The notes beneath the pieces are model-generated. The model was not told the DNA's origin. It did not search any database and saw only the letters and a program-made list of their open reading frames with translations. Positions 18,400 through 27,242 of a stretch of DNA of 64,000 nucleotides are shown here, piece after piece; the stretch's first letter is position 1, and every line of letters begins with the position of its first letter. Both the position numbers and the translations under genes were made by a program. This DNA comes from Lachnospiraceae bacterium (GTDB taxonomy: Bacteria; Bacillota; Clostridia; Lachnospirales; Lachnospiraceae): NCBI GenBank assembly GCA_021770755.1, contig JAETQI010000008.1:1-64000 (forward strand), read 5' to 3'.

Positions 18400-21000
18400 A
18401 TGAAAAATATGGCTTTGCCGCGCGTATTAAAAAGCAGCATAGCGGTGGTTATCTGCCTGATCATTTTCGTGTTCTCATTTTTGGGCATGTCCGTTAAAAA
18501 AATGAGTGAGAGCACGATTGAGAATATAGGAACTACATACATGCAGGGGATGAATGAACAGGTATCCCTGCACTTTGAGACGATCATCGATCTGCGCCTG
18601 ACGATGGCGGAGTCCATAGCGCGCATTGCAGCGGATGGGGAAAATTCTGGTTACGGATCGAAAGAAGAGATCGAGTACGGCGCAAAGGCGAGACACTTTC
18701 TATGCGCCGCCCTGTACTCGCCGGACGGCACGATCGAAATGATCTATGGCGATCCTGTCACGCTAAACCACCCGGAACAATTTCTGGATAGCATGAAAGA
18801 GGGGAAACGCAAAGCGGCTTCCGCTGTCGACAACAACGGAAATGAGGTGATCCTGTTTGGCGTTCCCTGCAAATATCCCATGTCCGACGGAAGTACCAGC
18901 CTTGCCATGGTCGTAGGGCTTTCTTCCATGTATATGGGGGAGGTGCTGTTTCTGGACTCGGATAACTCACTGGCGCATTCTTATGTGATACGCAAGGACG
19001 GCAGCTATGTTGTCCGGGATCAGGGAAGCCAGAACGAAAACTATTTTGACCGGTTTTACAGCATCTTTGACAGTCAGAATGAGGAGGCGGACTACTATAT
19101 CGGCCAGCTCACGGCTGCCATGGAGACGGGAGAGGATTATGCCGTCATTCTGAAAAGCGGCGCGTCGCGCCGCCATCTGTATTGTACCGATCTGCCTTAC
19201 TGCGAATGGTATCTGGTGACTGTTCTTCCTTTCGATGCGCTGGACGATGCGATCTCGGGCATGGGCGACCGTTGGCTTGTCATGGTTTATGCCGCCTCGC
19301 TTGCGGTGATCGCCATGCTGGTGTGTGTATTTTTGCAATATTTCAACGTATATAGGAATCAGGTAGCCGAATTAAAGCGCATCAATGCGGAGATAGATAC
19401 CGCGCGGAAAGCCGCGGAGACAGCGCAGAGAGAGGCGGAGCACGCCAATGCGGCAAAACAGGAGTTTCTCTCCAGCATGAGCCACGACATCCGCACGCCG
19501 ATGAACGCCATTATCGGTATGACTTCCCTGGCACTGTCCAATACGCACCATCCAGAGCAGGTTCAGGAATATCTGCACAAGATCGAATTGTCCAGCAAGC
19601 ATCTGCTGGGACTGATTAATGACGTGCTCGACATATCAAAGATCGAGAGCGGAAAAATGACGCTGAACATCGAGGCAGTGTCGCTGAGGGAGGTTATGGA
19701 CAGCATTGTCAATATCATACAGCCTCAGGTCAGGGCGAAGGATCAGGAATTCAACGCGGTTGCGTACGAGATTTTTGCGGAGGATGTGTGCTGCGACAGT
19801 GTGCGTCTGAACCAGGTGCTGATCAATCTATTGGGAAATGCGGTCAAATTTACGCCGGACCGGGGGACGGTCCAGGTATGTGTGTATCAGGAAGAACTGC
19901 CCGGGAACCCGTCCTGTGTCCGGACGCATTTTACAGTGACCGATACAGGGATCGGTATGTCAAAGGAATACCAAAAGCAGATATTTGATTCGTTCAGCAG
20001 AGAGAATAACACCCGTGTGCAGAAGACAGAGGGATCCGGTCTGGGAATGGCTATAACCAAGTACATCGTGGACGCGATGGGCGGCAGCATTTCCGTGCAG
20101 AGTGAACAGGGAAAGGGCAGCGAGTTTCACGTTGTGCTCGATCTGGCAAAGGCAAAAGAACAGGAGACAGATCCGGTATTTCCATCCTGGCACATGCTGG
20201 TCGTTGACGCGGATGAGCGCTTATGTACAAACGTGGTCCATTCCCTTGCACTGCTTGGTATCCGCGCGGAGTGGTGCCTGAGTGCGGGGCGCGCAGCGGA
20301 AATGATCGCTGAAAGCCGCCGGCAAAAAGACAGTTATCAGATCGTTTTGCTGGGCTGGGAGCTGCAGGACAGCAATGGGCTGGAAGCTGCCCGCAAGATC
20401 CGCCAGAATGGCGGAAAAGACGATCCTGCGCTGCTGCTTGCGGCGTGTGACCGGAGTGAGATGGAACAGGACGCGGGAGAGGCGGGGCTTTCCGGAGTTA
20501 TCGCCAAACCGCTCTTCCAGTCCTCTCTGGCTGACGCGCTGAGGGCGCTTGCGGGCAATGACGGCGAGGAGACTGCCGAGGCTGCAAAGACGATCGATCT
20601 GGATCTTAAGGGAAAACATATCCTGCTGGCGGAGGACAATGATCTCAACTGGGAAGTGGCAAGGGAGCTGCTCTCCGACCTTGAGCTTGTACTGGACAGG
20701 GTTGAGAACGGAAAGAGCTGTGCTGCGAAGTTCGGACAGTCGCCTGTGGGATATTATGATGCGATCCTCATGGACGTGCGGATGCCCGTGATGGATGGAT
20801 ATGAAGCCACCAGGATCATCCGGGAGATGGAGCGTGCGGATGCGGATATCCCGATTATTGCCATGACCGCGGACGCTTTTTCGGAAGATATCCAGAAGTG
20901 TCTGGAGTGCGGCATGAATGACCATCTGGCAAAGCCCATCGATGTGCAGGCGGTAACTGATAAACTGGAAAAGTATCTGAAAACACTCCGGGATGCATAA
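18400..21000 (+). CDS. membrane hybrid histidine kinase with pseudo-receiver and receiver
   Basis: An 866-aa membrane kinase. Helix 1 is at about 12-32 (SIAVVICLIIFVFSFLGMSV), an extracytoplasmic sensor of about 260 aa follows, and helix 2 is at about 300-322 (VMVYAASLAVIAMLVCVFLQ). A coiled coil rich in Ala and Glu leads to HisKA (FLSSMSHDIRTPMNAIIGM), the ATPase (NLLGNAVKFT, DTGIGMS, GSGLGMAITKYI) and two receivers. The first receiver has VLLGWELQDSNGLEAARKIR, where Gly replaces the phospho-acceptor Asp, so it cannot be phosphorylated there; the second is canonical (ILMDVRMPVMDGYEATRII, LAKPID). AGGAAAAGT precedes the ATG. It is co-directional with the first hybrid kinase and likely co-transcribed. 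No output domain. Confidence 0.92.
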   Translation: MKNMALPRVLKSSIAVVICLIIFVFSFLGMSVKKMSESTIENIGTTYMQGMNEQVSLHFETIIDLRLTMAESIARIAADGENSGYGSKEEIEYGAKARHFLCAALYSPDGTIEMIYGDPVTLNHPEQFLDSMKEGKRKAASAVDNNGNEVILFGVPCKYPMSDGSTSLAMVVGLSSMYMGEVLFLDSDNSLAHSYVIRKDGSYVVRDQGSQNENYFDRFYSIFDSQNEEADYYIGQLTAAMETGEDYAVILKSGASRRHLYCTDLPYCEWYLVTVLPFDALDDAISGMGDRWLVMVYAASLAVIAMLVCVFLQYFNVYRNQVAELKRINAEIDTARKAAETAQREAEHANAAKQEFLSSMSHDIRTPMNAIIGMTSLALSNTHHPEQVQEYLHKIELSSKHLLGLINDVLDISKIESGKMTLNIEAVSLREVMDSIVNIIQPQVRAKDQEFNAVAYEIFAEDVCCDSVRLNQVLINLLGNAVKFTPDRGTVQVCVYQEELPGNPSCVRTHFTVTDTGIGMSKEYQKQIFDSFSRENNTRVQKTEGSGLGMAITKYIVDAMGGSISVQSEQGKGSEFHVVLDLAKAKEQETDPVFPSWHMLVVDADERLCTNVVHSLALLGIRAEWCLSAGRAAEMIAESRRQKDSYQIVLLGWELQDSNGLEAARKIRQNGGKDDPALLLAACDRSEMEQDAGEAGLSGVIAKPLFQSSLADALRALAGNDGEETAEAAKTIDLDLKGKHILLAEDNDLNWEVARELLSDLELVLDRVENGKSCAAKFGQSPVGYYDAILMDVRMPVMDGYEATRIIREMERADADIPIIAMTADAFSEDIQKCLECGMNDHLAKPIDVQAVTDKLEKYLKTLRDA

Positions 21001-21016
21001 TCCCGGAGTGTTTTGT
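20981..21016 (+). terminator. terminator overlapping the kinase stop codon
   Basis: Perfect 14-bp stem AAACACTCCGGGAT / ATCCCGGAGTGTTT with a 5-nt loop and a T tail. The loop and right arm include the TAA stop at 20998-21000. Confidence 0.9.
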
Positions 21017-21403
21017 CGTGCAGATCCCGGTTATACAGGATCACAGTGATGACATTTAACGCCAGCGAGGCAAATAAGAACTGTAACTGTAAAAGCAGCA
21101 GGTCAGAGGAGATTGCGTCGGATACGGTAACGCCGTGCTGCTCCAGCATGTAGGATTTCCGCTGGGAAAATAGACCGCTGCAAAGACTGCGTCATTAATC
21201 TGTACAATGTACGGCATTGGCATCTGGCAACTTTAAGTTGCGCGCGCCTGGAAAATCGAACCCTAAAATTGGTTGAAAAAGGCACTCCGACTGCGTATGA
21301 TTGTCATATAGCGATAAGGCGCCGGATCGATGTAAGCTGATTATAAAGCTGTATGTAAAATTGCATATAATGAAGAGATCATACGAAAAGGAGAATATAT
21401 TAT
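21017..21403. other. intergenic region before XRE regulator
   Basis: 387 bp without a confident gene. On the minus strand from 21149 the reading frame begins with a hydrophobic segment like the small holin-like type I toxins (GVTVSDAI, LFASLALNVITVILYN), but it lacks a stop and runs into the kinase antisense. A 15-nt palindrome GCAACTTTAAGTTGC lies at 21227-21241. TATAAT at 21366-21371 is a possible -10 for the XRE gene. Confidence 0.5.
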
Positions 21404-22102
21404 ATGAGTTTGGGACAAAACTTGCAGTGCCTGCGGAAAATGAGGAACAAAATGACGCAGGAGGCGCTTGCGGAACAATTGAATGTCAGCCGGCAGACAG
21501 TGTCGAAGTGGGAGCTGGATCTGGTCTACCCGGAGATGGACAAGGTGATCGAACTGTGCGACCTGTTTTCCTGCACCATGGACGAACTGGTGCGGGGGGA
21601 TTTCAACCTGAGTGATGAGGCATACTCGGATATCCGCACAGAGACGGTAAAGGCGTTTGACTGTGTGCGGTACGCCGTGTTCAGCAGGGAGCCGGAAACA
21701 GATGCCATCGGGCATGTGAGGGGCTGGGCAGAAGAGTTGAAGATACCATATGCGGAAAAGATCATCGGCTGGGACTTCCCGTTTCTGTCACAGGAGCAGG
21801 TCAACGTGTTTCATATGCACGGTTACGAGGCGGCGCTGATCGTGGATCGCGACGAGGCGGTGAAGATCGGTGAGAAGCCGGAGGTATTCCACCAGGAAGA
21901 CCAGGACTATATCGTGATCACGATCAGGGATCCGATGACCGCACCGTTCCGCACTATTCCGAACGCGTACAAGACGCTGATGATGCACATGAAGATCAAC
22001 GGGATTCAGCACAGGCAGGACGATAAGATCATTGAATGTTTTGAGAAGGAGTATGAAAAAGACGGCGTCTGGTATATGGATGTCTATATAGCGGTTGAGT
22101 AG
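21404..22102 (+). CDS. XRE-family regulator with GyrI-like ligand domain
   Basis: A 232-aa DNA-binding protein. The N-terminal helix-turn-helix (about 7-60) reads LRKMRNKMTQEALAEQLNVS, RQTVSKWELDLVYPEMDKVI, LCDLFSCTMDELVRGDF. Residues from about 85 on look like a GyrI-like/AraC-effector-binding domain (PFLSQEQVNVFHMHGYEAAL, YKTLMMHMKINGI, EYEKDGVWYMDVYIAVE), which binds small hydrophobic or cationic compounds in related multidrug regulators. AAGGAG precedes the ATG. It is monocistronic and followed by a terminator. The target is not evident; the divergent-facing ABC exporter downstream is one candidate. Confidence 0.85.
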   Translation: MSLGQNLQCLRKMRNKMTQEALAEQLNVSRQTVSKWELDLVYPEMDKVIELCDLFSCTMDELVRGDFNLSDEAYSDIRTETVKAFDCVRYAVFSREPETDAIGHVRGWAEELKIPYAEKIIGWDFPFLSQEQVNVFHMHGYEAALIVDRDEAVKIGEKPEVFHQEDQDYIVITIRDPMTAPFRTIPNAYKTLMMHMKINGIQHRQDDKIIECFEKEYEKDGVWYMDVYIAVE

Positions 22103-22113
22103 CGGAGAGGCAG

Positions 22114-22160
22114 ACAGCCCTGGTTACAGAAGTTACCAGGGCTGTTTGTACGTTTTTTTT
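22114..22160 (+). terminator. terminator of XRE gene
   Basis: ACAGCCCTGGT / ACCAGGGCTGT, an 11-bp stem, followed by TTGTACG and eight T. Confidence 0.85.
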
Positions 22161-22198
22161 GCAATTTAGCTGTCTTATCAGAATGTTTCATTTTTTCT

Positions 22199-24586
22199 TC
22201 ACAGTGCATTGATCGTATCAACGATCGACATTGATCGTATCTTACGGATCGGGCCGCGCACGGACAGGAGCACAGAGAGCGCGGTGATCCCCAGAATGAT
22301 GGTCAGCTCTAAGAGCGGCAGGCTCCAGGGTTCGCCCCAGCGGCTGCTCACCAGGATCTCAAACAGTTTTTTGTTGAGCAGCAGTCCTGCCGTCACGCCG
22401 CAGATGGCGCCTGTCACCGCGAAGGTCAGGGTCTCTGCGACGATCATTTTCTGAAGCTGCCTGCCGCTGAGTCCGATGGCGCGCAGACCGCCGTACTGTT
22501 TGATCCTCGATTCCACGCTCATGGCGACACAGTTGATGATATTGCAGACTGTGACCATGGCGATCAGAAACAGGAACCCGTATAGAAACAGTTTAAAGGA
22601 GTAATTGGCGCCCAGCGTACTCTGATTGTTCGTGCGCAGGTCGGAAAATGTATATGCAGTTCCGGCAAGCGCGCGGATCGCGTCCACATCGGTATCGCCC
22701 GCTGTTCCTGCCAACTGGATATCGATGATCGTGTAATCTTCTTTCCCTGTAAACTGCCGGAACGTGTCCTCCGAGCAGATGATGATATCGCCGTCCGGCG
22801 TGTTAAACGGACACTCGGATATCATGCCGGTGATCTTTATGTCTGCAGGTTTCCCGTCGATCGTGAGCGTCACCGTGTCGCCTGTCCTCACATCAGTCTG
22901 ATTGTTATACTGCGGGGAGGACACGATCAGTCCGGTGCCGGTCTGGCGCTGTACGTCCTCCAGCGAACCGTCCAGCAGATATCGTTTTGCCCATCGGAAT
23001 TGCTGTTCGTCATAAGAGATCAGCATCGCGGTATGATCCCTGCCGTCTGTCGTGGCGGGCAGGTCATAAGCAAACATTCTTCCATAGACTCTTCGGACGG
23101 CGGGACTTTTATTTAGCGCCGAAAGCAGCGTGCGGTCAACCGTGCAGGTGTTGTCCTGACTGATGATAGAAATATCCGGCGACCATGGCTGGAGTACCTT
23201 GATGGCATGTCTCATAAAATCGATGGTCGTGGAGAAGGACAAAAATAAAATGATACTCAGTGCAAAGGAGCCCACCACCAGCAGAAAATTCCTGCGGCTT
23301 GCCATGGCATGATGGATCCCGAGCGCTGTGTCGACCTTGCACACAGAAGTGTCAGCGGCCCTGCGCACAGGCGCCAGATCATTTGCACTGCCTGTCACAG
23401 CGGCAAGCGGGGACGCCTTGGAGGCGCGCTTTGCCGGCGCGCGCGATGCCAGCAGCACCGTCAGGATCCCGATGCCAGCGCCGGCGGCAATGCTCGGCAG
23501 ACTGACTGCAAAGGCAGGCATAGTGGAAAAGTACATCGGACTCAGACAGCGCAGGACTGCGCACAATACCCAGATCACGGCCATGCTGGAGAGCAGGCTG
23601 GCAGGAATGGCAAGGGTGCAGAGACTCAGCGCTTCCCGGTGCACCAGCCGTGTGATCTGCCTCGGCGTCGCGCCGATACAGCGCAGCATGCCGAAGAATT
23701 CCGTGCGTCCTGCGATATTGCTGTTCAGACTGCTCGCGATCATCAGAATCCCCGCCAGCAGCACCAGTATGGACAATACGGCGGCAGCGGCGTAGATCAT
23801 GAGCATGAAAGGATTGCCCTCACCGCTCTGTCCGAGCAGCCCGAGCAGCATTGCCTGTTCCCCGACCTGCGCATCGGACAGTTGGAACTGCGCCTTGATG
23901 TCATTGATGGTGCTGCGGATACGGTGATGATCACGGAACTGGACGAGAAAACAACTGTCGTAGTCGTCTGGTTCCCCGTCCGTCACACCCGGGAAAAAAT
24001 CGCGGAAAGCGGCTGTGTTCATAAACACGGCGTAAATGTCTTTATTCAGGACCATGGGCGGATTTTCGGAAAAACCGGATATGGTATAAACAGATTCCGT
24101 TCCCGCCGTGTCACGGATCGCGATCGGACTTCCGATATCGAGTCCGAGCTCTTTTTTCACATTTGCGCTCACAAGCACCTCGTGCGCTGTGCTGGGAAAA
24201 GCGCCTTCCGAGAGGGCGCCGGCATAGATCTCTGTCAGAAGAGGCGCCTCCCCGCCGCAGATCACGACGTCTTTGCCACCGACCGTGTATCCCAGATCCA
24301 GACGATAATTCAACGTTCCATAGCAGACGACCGTTTGGACTTCCGGGCGCGCGGCGATCAGTTCCGCCGTCTTGTCGCTGATCCTGCTCAGCGCGATATG
24401 CCAGTTGCCGTCCTCCTGCCTTGTCTTGATCAATTGGCTTCGGATATACATGTCCGCCATGCCAAAGATCGCAGCCACGAGAAAGACGGACAGAAAGATG
24501 CAGAAGATGGACATGCGGTTCTGCTTCCGGTGTGCCCTGGTGTAGAGCGGTACGAGATCAAGATAATTTTTCATCTCTGAAAACAT
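22199..24586 (-). CDS. ABC transporter permease, FtsX/MacB type
   Basis: A 795-aa membrane protein. It starts with helix 1 at about 27-47 (FCIFLSVFLVAAIFGMADMY), then a large extracytoplasmic MacB-like domain, a first FtsX domain of three helices (about 255-385), a central helix near 430, a second extracytoplasmic domain, and a second FtsX domain at the C-terminus (FLFLIAMVTVCNIINCVAMS; GGLRAIGLSGRQLQKMI). It forms an exporter or mechanotransmission complex with the ATPase encoded upstream, whose end overlaps this start by 29 nt. Systems with this layout and a linked OmpR kinase pair usually respond to peptide antibiotics or bacteriocins; that role is inferred. Confidence 0.92.
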   Translation of the reverse strand: MFSEMKNYLDLVPLYTRAHRKQNRMSIFCIFLSVFLVAAIFGMADMYIRSQLIKTRQEDGNWHIALSRISDKTAELIAARPEVQTVVCYGTLNYRLDLGYTVGGKDVVICGGEAPLLTEIYAGALSEGAFPSTAHEVLVSANVKKELGLDIGSPIAIRDTAGTESVYTISGFSENPPMVLNKDIYAVFMNTAAFRDFFPGVTDGEPDDYDSCFLVQFRDHHRIRSTINDIKAQFQLSDAQVGEQAMLLGLLGQSGEGNPFMLMIYAAAAVLSILVLLAGILMIASSLNSNIAGRTEFFGMLRCIGATPRQITRLVHREALSLCTLAIPASLLSSMAVIWVLCAVLRCLSPMYFSTMPAFAVSLPSIAAGAGIGILTVLLASRAPAKRASKASPLAAVTGSANDLAPVRRAADTSVCKVDTALGIHHAMASRRNFLLVVGSFALSIILFLSFSTTIDFMRHAIKVLQPWSPDISIISQDNTCTVDRTLLSALNKSPAVRRVYGRMFAYDLPATTDGRDHTAMLISYDEQQFRWAKRYLLDGSLEDVQRQTGTGLIVSSPQYNNQTDVRTGDTVTLTIDGKPADIKITGMISECPFNTPDGDIIICSEDTFRQFTGKEDYTIIDIQLAGTAGDTDVDAIRALAGTAYTFSDLRTNNQSTLGANYSFKLFLYGFLFLIAMVTVCNIINCVAMSVESRIKQYGGLRAIGLSGRQLQKMIVAETLTFAVTGAICGVTAGLLLNKKLFEILVSSRWGEPWSLPLLELTIILGITALSVLLSVRGPIRKIRSMSIVDTINAL

Positions 24587-25274
24587 CTCCTTTCCCGTCT
24601 GTCCTGCCCAGATCCGTGAGCCTTCCGTCCGCCACGCGCAGCACGCGGTCCGCTGCCGCCGCCAGGCTGTCGTTGTGCGTGATCATGAGTATGGTCTGTT
24701 GATAGCGCCTCGATGCCTTGATCAGCAGGTCGAGCACTTCCTGGCTGTTTTTGCTGTCAAGATTTCCGGTCGGCTCGTCGGCGAGGATCAGTTTCGGCCT
24801 TGTGATCAGGGCGCGCCCGATGGCGACACGCTGCTGCTGTCCGCCCGACAACTGTCTTGGGAGATGACGGCGTCTGTCCTTTAACCCCAGGATCTCCAGC
24901 GTCTCCTCGACGAGAGCGGGATCGGGTTTCGCGTAGTCCAGCAGCAGCGGAAAGATGATATTCTGTTCGACATTCAGCTCGGCCACAAGCTGAAACGACT
25001 GGAAGATAAAGCCGATATTGCGCCTTCTGAAGATCGTCCGCGCCTCCTCCTTCATGGCAAAAAGCGCGTTCCCGTCGACGAGGATCTTTCCCGAGGTGGG
25101 AGTGTCAAGGGCGCCGATACAATTTAATAAAGTGCTCTTTCCAGAGCCCGATTCGCCCACGACCGCGCAGAAGTCCCCCTTCTCCAGTGCAAATGAGACG
25201 TTTTTCAACGCGTCGACCTGCACCTCGCCATTGCCGTAGGTTTTACATAGATCGTGTACCTGTAAGATTTCCAT
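24558..25274 (-). CDS. ABC transporter ATP-binding protein, LolD/MacB type
   Basis: A 238-aa ATPase. Walker A is [20 protein letters not shown], the signature is [15 protein letters not shown], and Walker B is [13 protein letters not shown]; the switch His is in [16 protein letters not shown]. It energises the permease encoded just downstream with a 29-nt overlap. AAAGGAGC lies upstream of its ATG. Its upstream region carries TGTAAG direct repeats suited to an OmpR-type regulator. Confidence 0.96.
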   Translation of the reverse strand: MEILQVHDLCKTYGNGEVQVDALKNVSFALEKGDFCAVVGESGSGKSTLLNCIGALDTPTSGKILVDGNALFAMKEEARTIFRRRNIGFIFQSFQLVAELNVEQNIIFPLLLDYAKPDPALVEETLEILGLKDRRRHLPRQLSGGQQQRVAIGRALITRPKLILADEPTGNLDSKNSQEVLDLLIKASRRYQQTILMITHNDSLAAAADRVLRVADGRLTDLGRTDGKGDVFRDEKLS

Positions 25275-25346
25275 TTGTAAAGCTCCTTTTTATATTAAGA
25301 TAAAGTACAGTCTGAACAAGAGTCCTGGATTCGTTCACCTATCTAT

Positions 25347-25400
25347 ATAGTATCAGGAAAACCTTACATCGACATGAATTTAAGCTTACAGTTTTGTAAG
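25347..25400 (-). promoter_or_regulatory. candidate OmpR-type operator and promoter of ABC exporter
   Basis: On the minus strand TGTAAG occurs at 25390-25385 and again at 25368-25363, 22 bp (two helical turns) apart; the upstream copy is also half of a CTTACA / TGTAAG inverted repeat at 25385-25400. A possible -10, TACTAT, lies at 25352-25347. Direct repeats in phase above a promoter lacking a -35 are typical for OmpR-family activators, and one is encoded 2 kb upstream. Confidence 0.45.
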
Positions 25401-25417
25401 GAGCTGTTTATTTTTTT

Positions 25418-25591
25418 CTACGCCCGTAATCTGTTTCTGTTTTTTGCGGCAAGCCGGAAGGCTTTTTCCATTTCCGGCGTCAACTCCGGTGAATCTTCAT
25501 CGAAGGTTATTGGGTGTTTTCTTGCTTCTTCAAGCATTTTTCTATCTTCATCTGTTAATTTCTCGTCTTTAGATAAGGTTGCTGTTATCAT
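25418..25591 (-). CDS. brnA: BrnA-like antitoxin, short form
   Basis: A 57-aa acidic protein starting MITATLSKDEKLTDEDRKML and containing TFDEDSPELTPEMEKAF, the conserved FDxDxPELTPEM segment that accompanies BrnT toxins. It overlaps the toxin gene by 23 nt, the usual coupling. It ends shortly after this segment in a basic tail (AAKNRNRLRA) and lacks the ribbon-helix-helix domain found in longer BrnA proteins, so DNA binding would need that tail or the toxin complex. It neutralises BrnT by binding it. Confidence 0.8.
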   Translation of the reverse strand: MITATLSKDEKLTDEDRKMLEEARKHPITFDEDSPELTPEMEKAFRLAAKNRNRLRA

Positions 25592-25847
25592 AGTACAAAC
25601 TCCTTTCTTTTTCAGTTGCCAGTCTGGCAGAAATTAAACGTATTTTTTCCCTTCTCTCTGTATACACTACAAATAATACATCTTCCACCATACCTATAGT
25701 ATTGTAACGGTCTTCCACAAAACTATGCTGTATATCATAGATTTCAAGTCTATTTATATCATTGAACACTTTTTTTGCAATATTAAAACTGATATGATGC
25801 TTTTGGATATTTAATTTTTCTTTCTGTTCGTCCCATTCAAATTCCAC
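25569..25847 (-). CDS. brnT: BrnT-family toxin (RelE-like ribonuclease)
   Basis: A 92-aa type II toxin. Family landmarks are FEWDEQKEKLNIQKHHISFN at the N-terminus, the central ...VEDRYNTIGMVEDVLFVVYTE stretch, and IRLISARLATEKERSLYY at the C-terminus, with the Arg and acidic residues of the RelE-like fold. BrnT cleaves RNA and stops growth until bound by BrnA. The start is GTG with AGAGGTG upstream. A strong promoter with an internal operator precedes it, so the pair is an independent transcription unit inside the ABC/two-component minus-strand block. Toxin-first order is normal for brnTA. Confidence 0.9.
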   Translation of the reverse strand: MEFEWDEQKEKLNIQKHHISFNIAKKVFNDINRLEIYDIQHSFVEDRYNTIGMVEDVLFVVYTERREKIRLISARLATEKERSLYYDNSNLI

Positions 25848-25865
25848 GTTTTCACCTCTAAGAAT

Positions 25866-25894
25866 ATTTTAATAACATATTAAACTCTTGTCAA
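25866..25894 (-). promoter_or_regulatory. brnTA promoter with palindromic operator
   Basis: Minus strand: TTGACA at 25894-25889, 17-nt spacer, TAAAAT at 25871-25866. The perfect inverted repeat TTAATA-ACA-TATTAA (25869-25883) fills the spacer and touches the -10, where bound BrnA-BrnT would block polymerase. Autoregulation is known for brnTA; this site is my inference. Confidence 0.75.
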
Positions 25895-25909
25895 TAATGC
25901 ACCAGCAGT

Positions 25910-27163
25910 TCACCACGGCAGCATCAGCGTAAACGTCGTCCCCGCACCGGGTGCGCTCTGCAGGGAGATCGTTCCGCCCTGTCCCTCCACGATCGATCTT
26001 GCAAGCGGCAGTCCCAGCCCGATCCCCTGCGTGTCTGACGACTGGCGGCTGCGGTAAAATCGTTTAAAGACATGATGGATATCCTCGAGAGCGATCCCGC
26101 TTCCGTTGTCGGCGATCCGGATCGCCGCGGCAAAGCGGGATATTTCCCATGTGATGCGGACAGTGCCGCGGGCGGCCATATGATCCAGGGCATTTTTGAC
26201 GATGTTGCTGATGGCCTCGCTCGTCCACGATGCATCGCAGAGGATCGTATCGGTGCCTGAACCTTCCAGGATGATGGTCTTGTTCTCACTGTCAGCGCGG
26301 GTCGTGAGTTCACCGACGGCGTGTGAGACCAGTTCGGACAGAACGCAGATTTTTTTCTCAAACACGACGTTTCCGGCGTCCAGCCTTGTGATCTTGAGCA
26401 TGGACTGGATCAACTGTTCCATGCGCTGCAGCGCAAGCCCCGCCTTTGCCGCAAAATTCTGTACGACAGCAGGTTTGTCGTATTCATTTTCCAGGATCTC
26501 CTGATACATGGACAGCGCCGCCAGCGGCGTCCTGAGCTGATGGGAGATATCGGAGATCGTATTTTTCAGAAAGCTCTTTGTTTTCTGTTCCGTCTCGTTT
26601 TGCGCCTGCAGCATCGTCGCCAGCCGGTCGATCGAGGAGAACATGCGGTAGATCGTGCCCTCGTCAGTCTGCGGCAGGCGGTTTGTGTGCGAGCCGTCAA
26701 TATAATTGTCGATGACAGCCAGGGCATCGCGGTACAGCTCTTCCCTGGCGGAAAGAAACAGAAGGCTTGCGCCGGAAAGCAGGAGACAAAACGGTATGAG
26801 AATGCCCAGCACAGAACAGACAGCGTGCTTTTGAAACGTGTGGAGATCAGGCAGAAACTGCGTTTCCAGATCTGGCCGGACACCAATTTTTTGCAGGAGC
26901 GCCAGACCCTGAACGGAGTGAGCCGTATCAGAATGCGCTGCGGCGGTGAGCGCCTTCGCGGCTGCAGCCTCAGAAACGCCCTGTTCGAGCAGCGATGAAG
27001 CGATCGTCTCATCATGGGACAGGAGCATGTTTTTGGCAGCGTGTGTCATGTAGCTGCAGAACAGGATCGCGGCAGTCAGGAGAATGACTGAGAATGAGAT
27101 TAAAAAAATACAGTAGCGTCTGGTCGTTTTGTCCTGAATAAGACCCCAATTTGTCATGATCAT
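25910..27163 (-). CDS. sensor histidine kinase (HisKA/HATPase)
   Basis: A 417-aa membrane kinase. Helix 1 is at about 18-40 (FLISFSVILLTAAILFCSYM), a short external loop of about 75 aa follows, and helix 2 is near 118-140 (VCSVLGILIPFCLLLSGASL). The H-box is ISDISHQLRTPLAALSMYQE, the N-box NIVKNALDHM, then IRIADNGSGI and GIGLGLPLARSIV. It should phosphorylate the OmpR-type regulator encoded 79 nt upstream. The start at 27163 has GGGGGA 7 nt upstream; the frame is open 34 codons further but without a ribosome site. Together with the ABC exporter downstream it resembles peptide-antibiotic sensing modules. Confidence 0.93.
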   Translation of the reverse strand: MIMTNWGLIQDKTTRRYCIFLISFSVILLTAAILFCSYMTHAAKNMLLSHDETIASSLLEQGVSEAAAAKALTAAAHSDTAHSVQGLALLQKIGVRPDLETQFLPDLHTFQKHAVCSVLGILIPFCLLLSGASLLFLSAREELYRDALAVIDNYIDGSHTNRLPQTDEGTIYRMFSSIDRLATMLQAQNETEQKTKSFLKNTISDISHQLRTPLAALSMYQEILENEYDKPAVVQNFAAKAGLALQRMEQLIQSMLKITRLDAGNVVFEKKICVLSELVSHAVGELTTRADSENKTIILEGSGTDTILCDASWTSEAISNIVKNALDHMAARGTVRITWEISRFAAAIRIADNGSGIALEDIHHVFKRFYRSRQSSDTQGIGLGLPLARSIVEGQGGTISLQSAPGAGTTFTLMLPW

Positions 27164-27242
27164 ATTGATTCCCCCTGTGTACCAGCCATTGCGGCAGATC
27201 TTCTGTCGGATGCACATCATAATTTTATCAGTGTGCAGTCCT

